Shown piece by piece: positions 8,247-17,064 of a DNA stretch of 64,000 bases. The notes under the pieces were generated by a model. It was given only the letters and a program-made list of their open reading frames with translations, did no database searches and was not told the DNA's origin. Numbering within the stretch: position 1 is the first letter of the stretch; each line of letters begins with the position of its first letter. The DNA comes from Parafrankia irregularis (lineage in GTDB: Bacteria > Actinomycetota > Actinomycetes > Frankiales > Frankiaceae): positions 62,001-126,000 of the forward strand of contig NZ_FAOZ01000015.1 in NCBI RefSeq assembly GCF_001536285.1. Direction: 5' to 3'. A program made the position numbers and the translations under genes.

Positions 8247-8335
8247 GCCGGCCCCGGACGACACCATGGGCACCGTCGACCCGGGCGCGGGGCCGCTGAC
8301 CGGCCCGTCCCCGGCACCTCCCGCGGAGTGAGCGG

Positions 8336-10594
8336 ATGACCAGTATCGATCTCGCGCTCACCGCCATCTCGCTCGGGGCGATCGCGGCCCTGTCCGGTAT
8401 CGGCGTGCTGGTCACCTACCGGACCAACGGCGTTCTCAACTTCGCCCAGGGCGGTATCGCCACCCTGGTCGCCTATGTGTTCCGCGAGATGGTCGTCGAG
8501 TGGGGCCTGCCGATCTGGCTGGCCGCGGTCCTCGCGCTCGCGGTCCTCTCCCCCGGCATCGGCCTGCTGCTGGAACGGCTCGTCTTCCGCCCGCTGGCCC
8601 GCCGCCGTGCCTCGGCCGCGGAGTCGCTGGTCGCCAGCCTCGGCGTCCTCGTGCTCACCCTCGGCATGACCGCCGGCATCTGGGGTCTCGGCTCCCGCGG
8701 CGACGCACCGAGCATCTTCCCGGCGGACACCGTCAAGATCGGTGACACCCGGGTCGGCGTGGACGCCCTCGCCGAGCTGGCGATGGTCGTCGTGTTCTGC
8801 ATCGTCCTCGGCGTCCTCGGCGCGAAGACGAAGTTCGGCCGCCAGGTGCGGGCCGTCGTCGACGACCGGCAGCTCGCCGAGCTCTCCGGGGTGCCCGCGG
8901 ACAAGGTGGCGGCGGCCGGCTGGGCACTGGGCACCACGATGGCCGGCCTCACCGGCATCCTGCTGGCGCCGCAGTTCCGGCTCACCCCCTACGGTCTGAC
9001 CCTGCTGGTCCTGGAGACGTTCGCGGTCGTGGTGGCCGCCCGGCTGGCGAGCCTGCCGGTGGCGGTGCTCACCGCGCTCGGGATCGCCGTCGCGCAGAGC
9101 GAGCTCAAGCAGGTCACCCTGGACGGCGACGCGGGAACGGTCCTCACCGTCCTGCAGTCGAACCTGTTCATCGTCATGCTGCTGGTCCTGCTCCTCGTCG
9201 TGCCCAGGCTGCGCGAGCTCGGCAACGGAGACTCGGGCTCCACCGGGAGCTTCTCCAGCCGGGGCGCGCCGCCGTCGGGCCCGGTGAGCCGGGATGAGGC
9301 CCGCCGCGACGTCCTCGGCAAGCTCGGCGGCGCCGCGCTGCTGATGGCGCCGATGACCTTCGCCCCGGCCGACCTGCGCTCGGCGTTCATGGTCCCGGCG
9401 CTGGCACTGATCTTCCTGTCGCTGGTGATCCTCACCGGGTACAGCGGCCAGCTCTCCCTCGGTGTCGCCGGCTACGCGGGGCTGGGCTCCCTGTTCACCC
9501 TGAAGCTCGCCAACGGTGACCTGTTCGGCCTGCCGGCCGTCCCCGGCATCTGGGCCATGTTCATCGGCGCGATCATGGTCGCGCCGATCGGACTGATCAC
9601 CGGCTGGCCGGCCATCCGCCGACGCGGCCTGGTCCTGGCGCTGACGACCTTCGCCGTCGGCGCGGTCGTGAGCCGCTTCGTCTTCGAGCAGCCGGACTTC
9701 GCCTCCGGCCTGTACGTGGACCCGCTGGAGCTCTTCGGCGCCGAGCTGGGCGACAAGGCCTTCTACCTCTTCGAGCTGTTCTGCCTCGGCCTCGGCCTGT
9801 TGGTCGTCCGCAGCCTGCACCATGGCCGGATCGGCCGGGCGCTGCTGGCGGTGCGTGACCACTCCGAAGGTGCCGCGGCGGTCGGCGTCGACGTCCGCAG
9901 CCTCAAGCTGCTCGCGTTCACCATCTCCTCGGCGGTGGCCGGCCTCGGCGGCGCGCTGCTCACCTTCAGCGCGTCGTCGTTCTCCACCGACGACTTCGCC
10001 CCGATGCAGAGCCTGCTGTGGTTCACGGCGGTGGTCGTCTTCGGTGCGGACAGCGCCGCCGGCGCCATCATCGCGGCCGGCTTCATCGTCGCCATCGACG
10101 TGCTCGCCCCGGCCGGCTCGTCGATCCTCGCGGTCGGCATCCTCGCGCTCTCGCTCGGCTGGCTGCCGGGCGGCCTCGCCTCCGCGGTCCGAGGCGGCAT
10201 CGCGTGGGTCGCCCGGGTGCTGGCGGACGAGTTCGTGCCCTCGGCGCACACCACCCACGCCGCGGCCAACCGGCTGACCCGGGCCGGCGGGGCCGTGCCG
10301 GGCATGGCCGGCACGGCCGGCGCCACCCGGCACGGGGCCGCCGGATCCAGCGGGTCCGGCGGGTCCGGCGGGTCCGGCGACGGCATTCGGATCGTGCTGC
10401 CCGCCGGTGCGCCCAGGCCCACCCCGCTCGGCGAGACGCTGCTCATCGCGGTCGCGAACCACACGGCCCGCAGCGGGCTGACCCTCGACATGCTCCCCAG
10501 CGCGCGGGCGGGCGAGGCGGACTCCGCCGAACGCCAGGGCCTCTCCGGGCCGCGGCCACACCTGCCCGCAGTTCCGGTTGAGAGGGGTGCCTGA
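8336..10594 (+). CDS. Branched-chain amino-acid type ABC permease, LivH-LivM fusion
   Basis: A 752-residue polytopic membrane protein joining two permeases that are usually separate. Residues 1-290 are LivH-like (TNGVLNFAQGG near the start, several helices, then VVPRLRELG). Residues 340-620 are LivM-like (FLSLVILTGYSGQLSLGVAG, RRRGLVLALTTFAVG, the coupling segment RALLAVRDHSEGAAAVGV). A Gly/Ser-rich linker (10340-10380) and a 100-residue low-complexity cytoplasmic tail follow. The stop overlaps the livG start (TGATG), indicating translational coupling. With livG, livF and the convergent binding protein this makes a complete HAAT importer. The substrate could be amino acids, amides or urea; the sequence does not decide. 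Confidence 0.9.
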   Translation: MTSIDLALTAISLGAIAALSGIGVLVTYRTNGVLNFAQGGIATLVAYVFREMVVEWGLPIWLAAVLALAVLSPGIGLLLERLVFRPLARRRASAAESLVASLGVLVLTLGMTAGIWGLGSRGDAPSIFPADTVKIGDTRVGVDALAELAMVVVFCIVLGVLGAKTKFGRQVRAVVDDRQLAELSGVPADKVAAAGWALGTTMAGLTGILLAPQFRLTPYGLTLLVLETFAVVVAARLASLPVAVLTALGIAVAQSELKQVTLDGDAGTVLTVLQSNLFIVMLLVLLLVVPRLRELGNGDSGSTGSFSSRGAPPSGPVSRDEARRDVLGKLGGAALLMAPMTFAPADLRSAFMVPALALIFLSLVILTGYSGQLSLGVAGYAGLGSLFTLKLANGDLFGLPAVPGIWAMFIGAIMVAPIGLITGWPAIRRRGLVLALTTFAVGAVVSRFVFEQPDFASGLYVDPLELFGAELGDKAFYLFELFCLGLGLLVVRSLHHGRIGRALLAVRDHSEGAAAVGVDVRSLKLLAFTISSAVAGLGGALLTFSASSFSTDDFAPMQSLLWFTAVVVFGADSAAGAIIAAGFIVAIDVLAPAGSSILAVGILALSLGWLPGGLASAVRGGIAWVARVLADEFVPSAHTTHAAANRLTRAGGAVPGMAGTAGATRHGAAGSSGSGGSGGSGDGIRIVLPAGAPRPTPLGETLLIAVANHTARSGLTLDMLPSARAGEADSAERQGLSGPRPHLPAVPVERGA

Positions 10595-11472
10595 TGAGCC
10601 GCAACAACCTGTCGGCGCGTGGCCTCGTCCGCCGCTACGGCGGCCTCACCGCCGTCGAGGACGTCAACATGGACGTCCCCAGCGGCCAGATCACCGGCCT
10701 CATCGGACCGAACGGCGCCGGCAAGTCCACCCTGTTCAGCCTGCTCACCGGGGTGGAGCAGCCCGACGAGGGCAAGGTCCTCCTCGGCCAGCGCAACATC
10801 ACCAGGATGAGCCCGGACGCCCGGTCCCGGCGCGGGCTGGTGCAGACCTTCCAGGTGCCGTCGCTGTTCCCCAGCCTCACCGTGGCGGACAACCTGCTCG
10901 TCGCCGCCGAGAACCGGCGCCGCGACTACGCCGGGGACCTGCTCGGGTTCAGGGCACGCGGGCGCACCGGTGCGCTGCAGATCGTCGACGACGTCCTGGC
11001 CTCCCTGCAGCTGGAGGACATCCGGGAGAGCATCGCCGGCACCCTGCCGACCGGTGCGCTGCGGCTCGTCGAGTTCGCCCGCGCCCTGTGCGCACGCCCC
11101 GACGTGCTGCTCCTCGACGAGCCGGCCAGCGGGCTGGACGCGGCCGAGACCGAACGGTTCTCGGCGCTGGTCCGCCGGATCGCCGACGACGGAGTGGCGA
11201 TCCTGCTCGTCGACCACGACGTCGACCTCGTCTTCAAGGTCGTCGACCGGGTGTATGCCATGGTCGGCGGCCGGGTCGTGGCGGAAGGCGCACCCGCGGC
11301 CGTGCGCGCGGACCCGACCGTGCAGTCGGTGTACCTGGCGCAGGGTCCGCTGACCTCGAAGAACACGGGTGCCTCGCCGGCGGGCGGGCCGTCAGGGGGC
11401 GGACCGCCCGCGGACAGCCCGCCGACCGGCGGTCCGCCCGCCGTGGCCGTGTCGTCTGGAGAGCTTCGTTGA
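10594..11472 (+). CDS. ABC transporter ATP-binding protein LivG-like
   Basis: A cytoplasmic ATPase of 292 residues paired with LivF for the fused permease. It shows Walker A GPNGAGKST, the Q-loop region VQTFQVPSLFP and Walker B LLLDEPASGLD. The H-loop is LLVDHDVDLVF. The signature segment reads LPTGALRLVEFARAL, departing from the usual LS-G-G/Y-Q pattern. The last 45 residues are a Gly/Pro-rich extension. The start overlaps the permease stop by one base and the stop overlaps the livF TTG. Confidence 0.92.
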   Translation: MSRNNLSARGLVRRYGGLTAVEDVNMDVPSGQITGLIGPNGAGKSTLFSLLTGVEQPDEGKVLLGQRNITRMSPDARSRRGLVQTFQVPSLFPSLTVADNLLVAAENRRRDYAGDLLGFRARGRTGALQIVDDVLASLQLEDIRESIAGTLPTGALRLVEFARALCARPDVLLLDEPASGLDAAETERFSALVRRIADDGVAILLVDHDVDLVFKVVDRVYAMVGGRVVAEGAPAAVRADPTVQSVYLAQGPLTSKNTGASPAGGPSGGGPPADSPPTGGPPAVAVSSGELR

Positions 11473-12242
11473 CCGCCAACCCCGCCGCGATCGGCGACAC
11501 CCACCTCGCCGACGGCCCGAACGGCACGCCCACGGCCGAAGCGGGCCTGCCCGCCGTCGAACTGCGGCTGGAGAACGCCCGGGCCGGCTACCGCACCATC
11601 GAGGTCCTGCACGGCATCGACATGGCCATCCCCTCGGGGGCGGTGACCGCGCTGCTCGGCGCGAACGGTGCCGGCAAGAGCACGACGCTGCGCACCATCG
11701 CCGGGCTCATCCCCCTGCGCGGCGGCTCGCTGACCTGGCGCGGTGAGCAGATCACGAAGATGACCACGACGAACCGGGCGAAGCGTGGGCTGATGCTCGT
11801 CCCGGACGAGCGGGCCGTGTTCGCGACCCTGTCCGTCCGCGACAACCTGCAGATCATCGCCGAGGCCAGCGGTCACCCGGACATCACCCCCGCGCTGGAG
11901 GCGTTCCCCCGTCTACAGGAGCGCCTGAGCCAGCGGGCCGGCTCCATGTCCGGCGGTGAGCGGCGCATGCTGGCCCTCGCCCGCGCGCTGCTCGCCCGCC
12001 CGTCGGTGCTCATGGTGGACGAGCTGTCGCTGGGCCTGTCCCCGAAGGTCGCAAGCGAGCTGTTCGCCTGGCTCGGGACGGTCGCCGACGCGGGTACGAC
12101 CGTGATCCTCGCCGACCAGTACACCGAGGAGGCGCTCGCCCTGGCCGACATGGTGTACGTCCTGCATCGCGGCGAGATCACCTTCGCCGGTACACCGGCG
12201 GAGCTCGGCGCCAGCGAGCTGCTGGCCGCCAGCGCACCCTAG
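11469..12242 (+). CDS. ABC transporter ATP-binding protein LivF-like
   Basis: A 257-residue ATPase. The frame is coupled to livG by a TTGA overlap (TTG start at 11469), and no ATG precedes the conserved core. It carries Walker A GANGAGKST, the LivF-type segment RGLMLVPDERAVFATLSVRDN, signature MSGGERRMLALARAL and Walker B VLMVDELSLGLSP. ILADQYTEEALALAD replaces the switch histidine with Gln, as is usual in LivF. About 30 non-conserved residues lead into the ATPase domain. It ends the plus-strand operon and faces the binding-protein gene. Confidence 0.92.
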   Translation: MTANPAAIGDTHLADGPNGTPTAEAGLPAVELRLENARAGYRTIEVLHGIDMAIPSGAVTALLGANGAGKSTTLRTIAGLIPLRGGSLTWRGEQITKMTTTNRAKRGLMLVPDERAVFATLSVRDNLQIIAEASGHPDITPALEAFPRLQERLSQRAGSMSGGERRMLALARALLARPSVLMVDELSLGLSPKVASELFAWLGTVADAGTTVILADQYTEEALALADMVYVLHRGEITFAGTPAELGASELLAASAP

Positions 12243-12374
12243 GGCCAAAGGGCCAGCAGCCGCTCAGCCGCCAACAGCCGCTCAGCCTGAGCCCCTCAGC
12301 CGCCCCCTCGAAAGGGCTGGCCTGAGACCTCAGGCTGAGGCATGGCCTCTGACAAGGCAAGATCTGGCCTCTGA

Positions 12375-12424
12375 CAAGATCTGAGGATTCTGGTCGCGCT
12401 CGCGGCAAAAATGCTCGGATCTTG
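12375..12424. repeat. Dispersed palindromic element, copy 3
   Basis: Arms CAAGATCTGAGGATT and AATGCTCGGATCTTG enclose inner arms TGGTCGC and GCGGCAAA around GCTC. The right edge GCCCGGCAGCAAT matches the complement of the left edge of copy 1. A partial left arm (GGCAAGATCTGG) just upstream looks like an abortive duplication. Confidence 0.8.
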
Positions 12425-12536
12425 CCCGGCAGCAATCCCAGTCGCGGCCTGCGACACCCTTCGCCTCTTCGGATGCCCCTTCGCCTCTTCGGATTCCGGA
12501 GCGGGCGGGCCATACCTGGAGTGGGACGGAACCACG

Positions 12537-12578
12537 CCGGAGTGTGTCGGGCCCGGATCGGGCGCCGACACACTCCGG
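12537..12578. terminator. Strong hairpin terminator, probably bidirectional
   Basis: A 14-bp arm CCGGAGTGTGTCGG and its exact complement enclose a further GCCCG/CGGGC stem. It starts 9 bp after the stop of the minus-strand binding-protein gene and also faces livF. There is no long T-run, as is common in high-GC actinobacteria. Confidence 0.8.
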
Positions 12579-12586
12579 CGTCAGGC

Positions 12587-13930
12587 TCAGGCTGCCGGGT
12601 AGGGCAGGTTCTTGACCGTGTAGCAGTTGGTGTTCATGTCGCCGCTTTGCGTCAGCCATCCGCCCTTGCCACCGTTGGCGGTGTCCTGCCAACGGGCCAC
12701 ATTGAGGCAGTTCTTCGACTCGGCCGGCGGCTGCTGGTCCTTGACGAAGTCACGGGCGGTGAGCAGGCCGTTGCCGGTGTACGGCTCGCTGCGGTTCATG
12801 TACGTCTCGACGCACTCACGGGTCAGGTTCGCCCCGCACGACGCCATCGCGTCGGTCAGCCACTGCGCGGAGGCATAGCCCTCGAGCATCCACTGGTTCA
12901 TCTTCGCGACGCTTTCCGGCTCGTACGTCGCGACTGCGTCCTGGAACGCCTTGACCGCCGGGATCGAGGTGTCCGAGAAGGTCGCCGACTGGGTCGTCGC
13001 GTAGACGAGGTTGCGGCACTGCGGCGAGTTGGCGTAGAGCGTGCCGACCGAGCTCGACATGCCCTGCGCGGTGGTCACCTTCGCCTTCAACGGGACGCCC
13101 TGGCGCTCCATCGACTCGCAGAGCTTGGCGTTACCGGTGTCCTCCATCGCGTCGAACACGATCTGGACGCCCTGCTGCTTCATGTGCTGCGCGACCGAGT
13201 CCCAGTTGGGCGCGGCGAGGTTGATCGGCTCCTCGACCACCTTGTAGCCCTCGGCCCGCAGGCCGTTGGCGATCTTCGTCGCGTACCGCTCGGACTGGGC
13301 GATGCTGTAGTAGACCACCGCCGCCGTGGTCGCGCCGAGCTTCTCCTTGTACCAGCGGTACTCCTCGGTGCCGCCGTAAAGGTTGCCGTCGAAGCCCGGC
13401 CGGCGGCCGTCCCGCGGGTAGTCACTGCCGTAGATCGAGTACAGGTGCGGGTACTGGTCGTACTGGACGCCCACCGGCTGGCCGCCGATGTCCGGCACGC
13501 CCTCGGAGTTGATGTACTGGCCGCCGGCGTAGTCGAAGGCCGTCACACCGGCGAGGGCGAACACCTTCTCGTCGTCGACCAGCTTGTGCGCGCAGGCGAC
13601 GTTGTCGTCGCCGGTGCTCTTGTCGTCGCACGACACCAGGGTCACCTTGCGCCCGTTGACGCCACCCCTGGCGTTGAGCGCCTCGAAATAGGCGCGTGCG
13701 CCGTAGAGGGACGCCGAGAACGTCTCCGGCCCCAGGCCACCGCTCATGCCGGTGATGTTGCCGATCTTGATCTCGGTGGGCGTCACACCGGTGTCGGACG
13801 CGGTGTTGGCCGAAGCAGCACCGGTCTGCGTACCTTCGCCGGACGGAGCCGAGTCACCCGCACGGCTGCCGCAGGCGACGAGCGCCAGGGAGGACAGCAC
13901 GACCCCGGCGACGAGCGCTCTCGCTCGCAT
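12587..13930 (-). CDS. Branched-chain amino-acid type ABC substrate-binding lipoprotein
   Basis: A 447-residue extracytoplasmic binding protein, type I periplasmic fold. The N-terminus MRARALVAGVVLSSLALVAC is a lipoprotein signal peptide with its lipobox ending at Cys20. The Leu/Ile/Val-binding pattern follows: EIKIGNITGMSGGLGPE, GARAYFEALNARGGVNGRKV, DDNVACAHKLVDDEKVFAL, and later NWDSVAQHMKQQGVQIVF. The ATG at 13930 has an AGAGGAG ribosome binding site at 8 bases; the frame is open further upstream without signal-peptide logic. It is convergent with livHM-livG-livF and presumably serves that transporter. The ligand is unknown. Confidence 0.9.
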   Translation of the reverse strand: MRARALVAGVVLSSLALVACGSRAGDSAPSGEGTQTGAASANTASDTGVTPTEIKIGNITGMSGGLGPETFSASLYGARAYFEALNARGGVNGRKVTLVSCDDKSTGDDNVACAHKLVDDEKVFALAGVTAFDYAGGQYINSEGVPDIGGQPVGVQYDQYPHLYSIYGSDYPRDGRRPGFDGNLYGGTEEYRWYKEKLGATTAAVVYYSIAQSERYATKIANGLRAEGYKVVEEPINLAAPNWDSVAQHMKQQGVQIVFDAMEDTGNAKLCESMERQGVPLKAKVTTAQGMSSSVGTLYANSPQCRNLVYATTQSATFSDTSIPAVKAFQDAVATYEPESVAKMNQWMLEGYASAQWLTDAMASCGANLTRECVETYMNRSEPYTGNGLLTARDFVKDQQPPAESKNCLNVARWQDTANGGKGGWLTQSGDMNTNCYTVKNLPYPAA

Positions 13931-14046
13931 GAATTGCACTCCTCTGATAGGTCGGCGGCGCTCACACGCCACCAGCTCTGCGCGGGCCTCGCCGGTCAGG
14001 CTACCGACAGCGACCACGCCGTCGGCAACAGGACCGCTACCTGCCG

Positions 14047-15417
14047 TCAGGCTCGTCCAGCGCCCCGCACGAACAACCGACGCCACCACGTACGACGAAC
14101 CGGCGGAGCAGCCGGGCCACCGGCATCCTCCGCACTCACGCCAGCGGTGAGGTCCTCATCACTGATCGGGGGCTCCGCGACCACGACCGCGGGTTCCGCC
14201 ACCGGTTCCCGATCGTCACCCGCACTCGCGCCCAGGGCCAGCTCACCGTCAACGGCGCCGTCGTTCCCCGCGCCACCGTCGGCGTCAACGGCCCGGCCCG
14301 ATGACAGTGCGTCACCGACGGGTTCGGCCGACGCGGGCGGCGGAACCGACACGGGGGCGGCCTCCGGGACGGGGGCGCCGCGGCCCGCGGCCGTGGTGGT
14401 GGCCGTGATCGCCGCGACCGTCTCGTCGATCGCCGCGATCACCTGCCCGAGTGCCAGAACCGCGTCCACACCCTGCGGTGTCTCCCCGTCGGTGGCCCCA
14501 TCCCGTGCGAGCGCCGCCTGGGAGACCGCCTCGATGGAGGGGGCCACGGCGGCCTCGACTGCGGCGACGAGCGCGTTCGAGGCCGCCGCGGCCTCGCTGA
14601 CCGGCACCTCGTCAACCGGCACCTGATCGACCGGGACCGAGTCCTCGACGGGTGCGACGCTCTCGTCGACCGGGACCACGTCCTCGACAGACACGGTCTC
14701 CTCGACCAACACCACGTCCTCGACCAACACCACGCTCTCGACCGGCGCGACGTCCTCGGACACCACCTCGTCGACCAACACCACGTCCTCGACAGACACG
14801 GTCTCCTCGACCAACACCACGCTCTCGACCGGCTCGAGCACCTCGACCGGCTCGAGCACCTCGACGGGCTCAGCTGCCGCCTCGTCGGCGAGGGACTCCT
14901 CGGACACACGCGCGCTCGGGACGGTGACCTGGGGCGAGGCCGGCTCCGCGCCAGTCGCCGGCTCGGGTTGAGCCAAGGGCAGGTCACTGGCCTGCGCTGC
15001 TACCGGTAGCGCCTCGACGGGCTCCACCGACACCGCTGTCTGCGCCGCGCCCACCGACACGGGCGCGCTCACGGCCACCACGTCCAGCTCGGCCACCGCG
15101 ACGTCCGGCTCTGCCACCACGTCCGGCTGGGCCACCGCCACCACGTCCGGCTCGGCCACCGCGTCCGGCTCGGCCGATGCGACATCCGGCTCGGCCACCG
15201 CGACGTCCGGCTCCGCGGTCGGCGTCACCAGCAGCCGGTTGAGGATCAGGCCGCCGGGACCGGGGCCCCGGTCCAACTTGCCCTGCGCCGCGAGACGCCG
15301 GCATGCCTGGTTCACCGTTGCACGATTCGCGCTGATCGCCGCGGCCAGCGAGCCGTCATCCAGTCCGTCGGGAATCAGCGCGAGCTGCTCGAGAATCCGG
15401 TCAGCAACAGTAGCCAC
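14047..15417 (-). CDS. Winged-helix protein with long acidic Val/Glu/Asp repeats
   Basis: A 456-residue protein. Residues 1-65 form a putative winged helix (RILEQLALIPDGLDDGSLAA, then SANRATVNQACRRLAAQGKL). Residues 70-110 repeat an AEPDV(V)A unit, and residues 160-290 repeat units such as VEPVEVLE, VLVEETVSVEDV and VPVDEV. The repeats are also visible in DNA as GTCCTCGACCAACACCACG-like blocks at 14690-14830. The C-terminus (RRTWWRRLF) is basic and aromatic, and could contact membrane or DNA. The result is a small DNA-binding head on a very acidic rod. I recognise no named family beyond the helix-turn-helix. It stands alone, divergent from the DUF5709 gene. Confidence 0.7.
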   Translation of the reverse strand: MATVADRILEQLALIPDGLDDGSLAAAISANRATVNQACRRLAAQGKLDRGPGPGGLILNRLLVTPTAEPDVAVAEPDVASAEPDAVAEPDVVAVAQPDVVAEPDVAVAELDVVAVSAPVSVGAAQTAVSVEPVEALPVAAQASDLPLAQPEPATGAEPASPQVTVPSARVSEESLADEAAAEPVEVLEPVEVLEPVESVVLVEETVSVEDVVLVDEVVSEDVAPVESVVLVEDVVLVEETVSVEDVVPVDESVAPVEDSVPVDQVPVDEVPVSEAAAASNALVAAVEAAVAPSIEAVSQAALARDGATDGETPQGVDAVLALGQVIAAIDETVAAITATTTAAGRGAPVPEAAPVSVPPPASAEPVGDALSSGRAVDADGGAGNDGAVDGELALGASAGDDREPVAEPAVVVAEPPISDEDLTAGVSAEDAGGPAAPPVRRTWWRRLFVRGAGRA

Positions 15418-15635
15418 ATTTGGGGACGCTATACGTTATCCCCGCTCCTTCCCGCATCGGGGGTACGTAAGACCAGCGGTACTGCGTGGGTGGACCGGTT
15501 AGCCCGGTCGGTCCCGGGAACGCCCAAGGTCGAGACCGGCCAGCGCACCACGGGTCCGAAGCACCAGCGGTCTGGCCGTCCGCAAGCGTTCACGCCGCAT
15601 CAGCTCGGCCGTTCGCACCGGAACAGGAGGCAGCG

Positions 15636-16100
15636 ATGACATGGCCCGCCTCGGACATCCAGCCGGACCTCGACGTCCTTGACCTGGACAGCAACTCACC
15701 GCTGGAACGCGCCGAGATCACCGACAGCGACGACCTCGGGTCGACCGACGCGGGTCTCGACCCACTCGACGACAGCTGGGATCCGCCGGACACGCCGAGC
15801 GGACTGGTTCGCAATCCGATCACGCCGCGGGAAGAGCGTTCGTCGTCCTTTGATCGTCAGCTTGCCGCCGAGGTCCCTGACCCTGATCCATACGCCGAGT
15901 CGGAAAGTGGCGATGCCGGCGCGGACGACAGCGATTTCTTCGCCGAAGGTTCGTCGAACATCGCGGCGTTCGACGACACGAACTCGGACCAGGTTGTCGA
16001 GAGCAGTGACGGTGCCCACCGCCGCCACCGACCAGCCGATGACGAGGCGTGGCGGCGTACCGCCGAAGAGGAAGCACTTCACCTCGACCCGCGTTCCTGA
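15636..16100 (+). CDS. DUF5709 family protein
   Basis: A 154-residue, strongly acidic soluble protein. The pattern LDPLDDSWDPPDTP, then REERSSSFDRQLAAEVPDPDPY and a C-terminal AEEEALHL fits the DUF5709 family of actinobacteria, whose function is unknown. The ATG at 15636 has a perfect AGGAGG six bases upstream; the frame runs further upstream but without a comparable ribosome binding site. The composition suggests a largely disordered protein. Confidence 0.75.
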   Translation: MTWPASDIQPDLDVLDLDSNSPLERAEITDSDDLGSTDAGLDPLDDSWDPPDTPSGLVRNPITPREERSSSFDRQLAAEVPDPDPYAESESGDAGADDSDFFAEGSSNIAAFDDTNSDQVVESSDGAHRRHRPADDEAWRRTAEEEALHLDPRS

Positions 16101-16300
16101 CTGTTCCTGAGTGTTCCCGGCCCAGCCCCGCGTTCCCGTTCCAGGCCCGGCCCGTTCATAACCGCCCGCCCAACGGGAATCCATCCGAAGCCGACCCGCA
16201 CGGCGCGGCCGAAGGGCCGGCCGAACCCGTCCACGACCGGGGTGAGACTGTCGTTTTCACCCGGTACGCACCAGGCTGGGCCGGGCGGCTGGGGGTGGGC

Positions 16301-17020
16301 ATGGCGGAGGGCGGCCGTCGCACCGGCCAGGTTGATCTGATCGGGCTGAGTCTTCGTTTCGGGGGCAGGACCGCGGTTGACGACGTCAGCCTGACGATCA
16401 AAGCCGGTGAGTACTTCTGCCTTCAGGGGCCGCCCGGCAGCGGCAAGACATCCGTACTGCGGCTGGTCTCCGGGGCGGAACAGCCGTCGGCCGGCCGGGT
16501 CCTGCTCGACGGCGAGGACCCGACCTGCAGACCCAACCACCGACGCGCCGTCAGTGCGATCTTCGGCGGCTACACGCTGTTCCCGTTCCTGGATGTCGCC
16601 GCGAACGTCGCGTTCGGGCTGCGGCACGCCCACGGCCCGGCCGGCCCCGGCCGCGCCGAGACGTCAGCGCGGGTGCGCTCCGCGCTCGCGGCCGTCCAGA
16701 TGTCGGAGTACGCGCGGCGACGCCCGCCGCAGCTTTCCGGGGAGCAGCAGCAGCGGGTGGCACTGGCCCGTGCGCTGGTGGTCCGGCCGCGGATCCTGCT
16801 GCTCGACGATCCCCTCCAGGCCATGGACGAACGGTTGCGGCCAGCGCTCCGGGAGGACCTGCGGGCCGTGCAGCGTCAGGTCGGGCTGACCGTCGTGCAC
16901 ACCACCGTCGACCGTGACGAGGCACTGGCCCTCGCCGACCGGGTCGCCGTACTACGCGACGGACGGATCGTGCGGGTCGGTACGGCACCCGAGGTGCACG
17001 CGGAGCCCACGGCGGCCTGA
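16301..17020 (+). CDS. Orphan ABC ATPase with degenerate catalytic loops
   Basis: A 239-residue ATPase most like the PotA/CysA importer class. Walker A is intact (GPPGSGKTS) and the signature LSGEQQQRVALARAL is close to consensus. Three catalytic positions differ. The Q-loop reads IFGGYTLFPF where FQxYALFP is usual (Gln to Gly). Walker B is LLLDDPLQAMDE, with Asp in place of the catalytic Glu. The switch region is VHTTVDRDEAL, with Val where His is expected. There is no C-terminal regulatory domain and no permease or binding protein nearby. It may bind ATP but hydrolyse it poorly, or act as a structural partner. The ATG at 16301 was chosen; the frame is open upstream to a GTG near 16248. Confidence 0.8.
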   Translation: MAEGGRRTGQVDLIGLSLRFGGRTAVDDVSLTIKAGEYFCLQGPPGSGKTSVLRLVSGAEQPSAGRVLLDGEDPTCRPNHRRAVSAIFGGYTLFPFLDVAANVAFGLRHAHGPAGPGRAETSARVRSALAAVQMSEYARRRPPQLSGEQQQRVALARALVVRPRILLLDDPLQAMDERLRPALREDLRAVQRQVGLTVVHTTVDRDEALALADRVAVLRDGRIVRVGTAPEVHAEPTAA

Positions 17021-17064
17021 CCGGCCGCGGACAGGCCGGTGCTGGCGGACAGGCCGTACGGCGA

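Larger units (their letters stand above)
12243..12586. other. Convergent intergenic region rich in repeats
   Basis: Between livF and the binding-protein gene, this holds CAGCCGCTCAGCC repeats, a doubled GGCCTCTGACAA followed by AGATCT, one palindromic element and one strong terminator hairpin (both listed separately). No coding frame is convincing. Confidence 0.6.

Noticed and set aside
7904-10561. 885-codon minus-strand frame opposite livHM
   Set aside because: Glu/Arg/Gln-rich antisense of a membrane protein gene, with no recognisable domain.
12422-14626. Very long plus-strand frame opposite the binding-protein gene
   Set aside because: Antisense to an intact lipoprotein gene; His/Arg/Val-biased translation typical of shadow frames.
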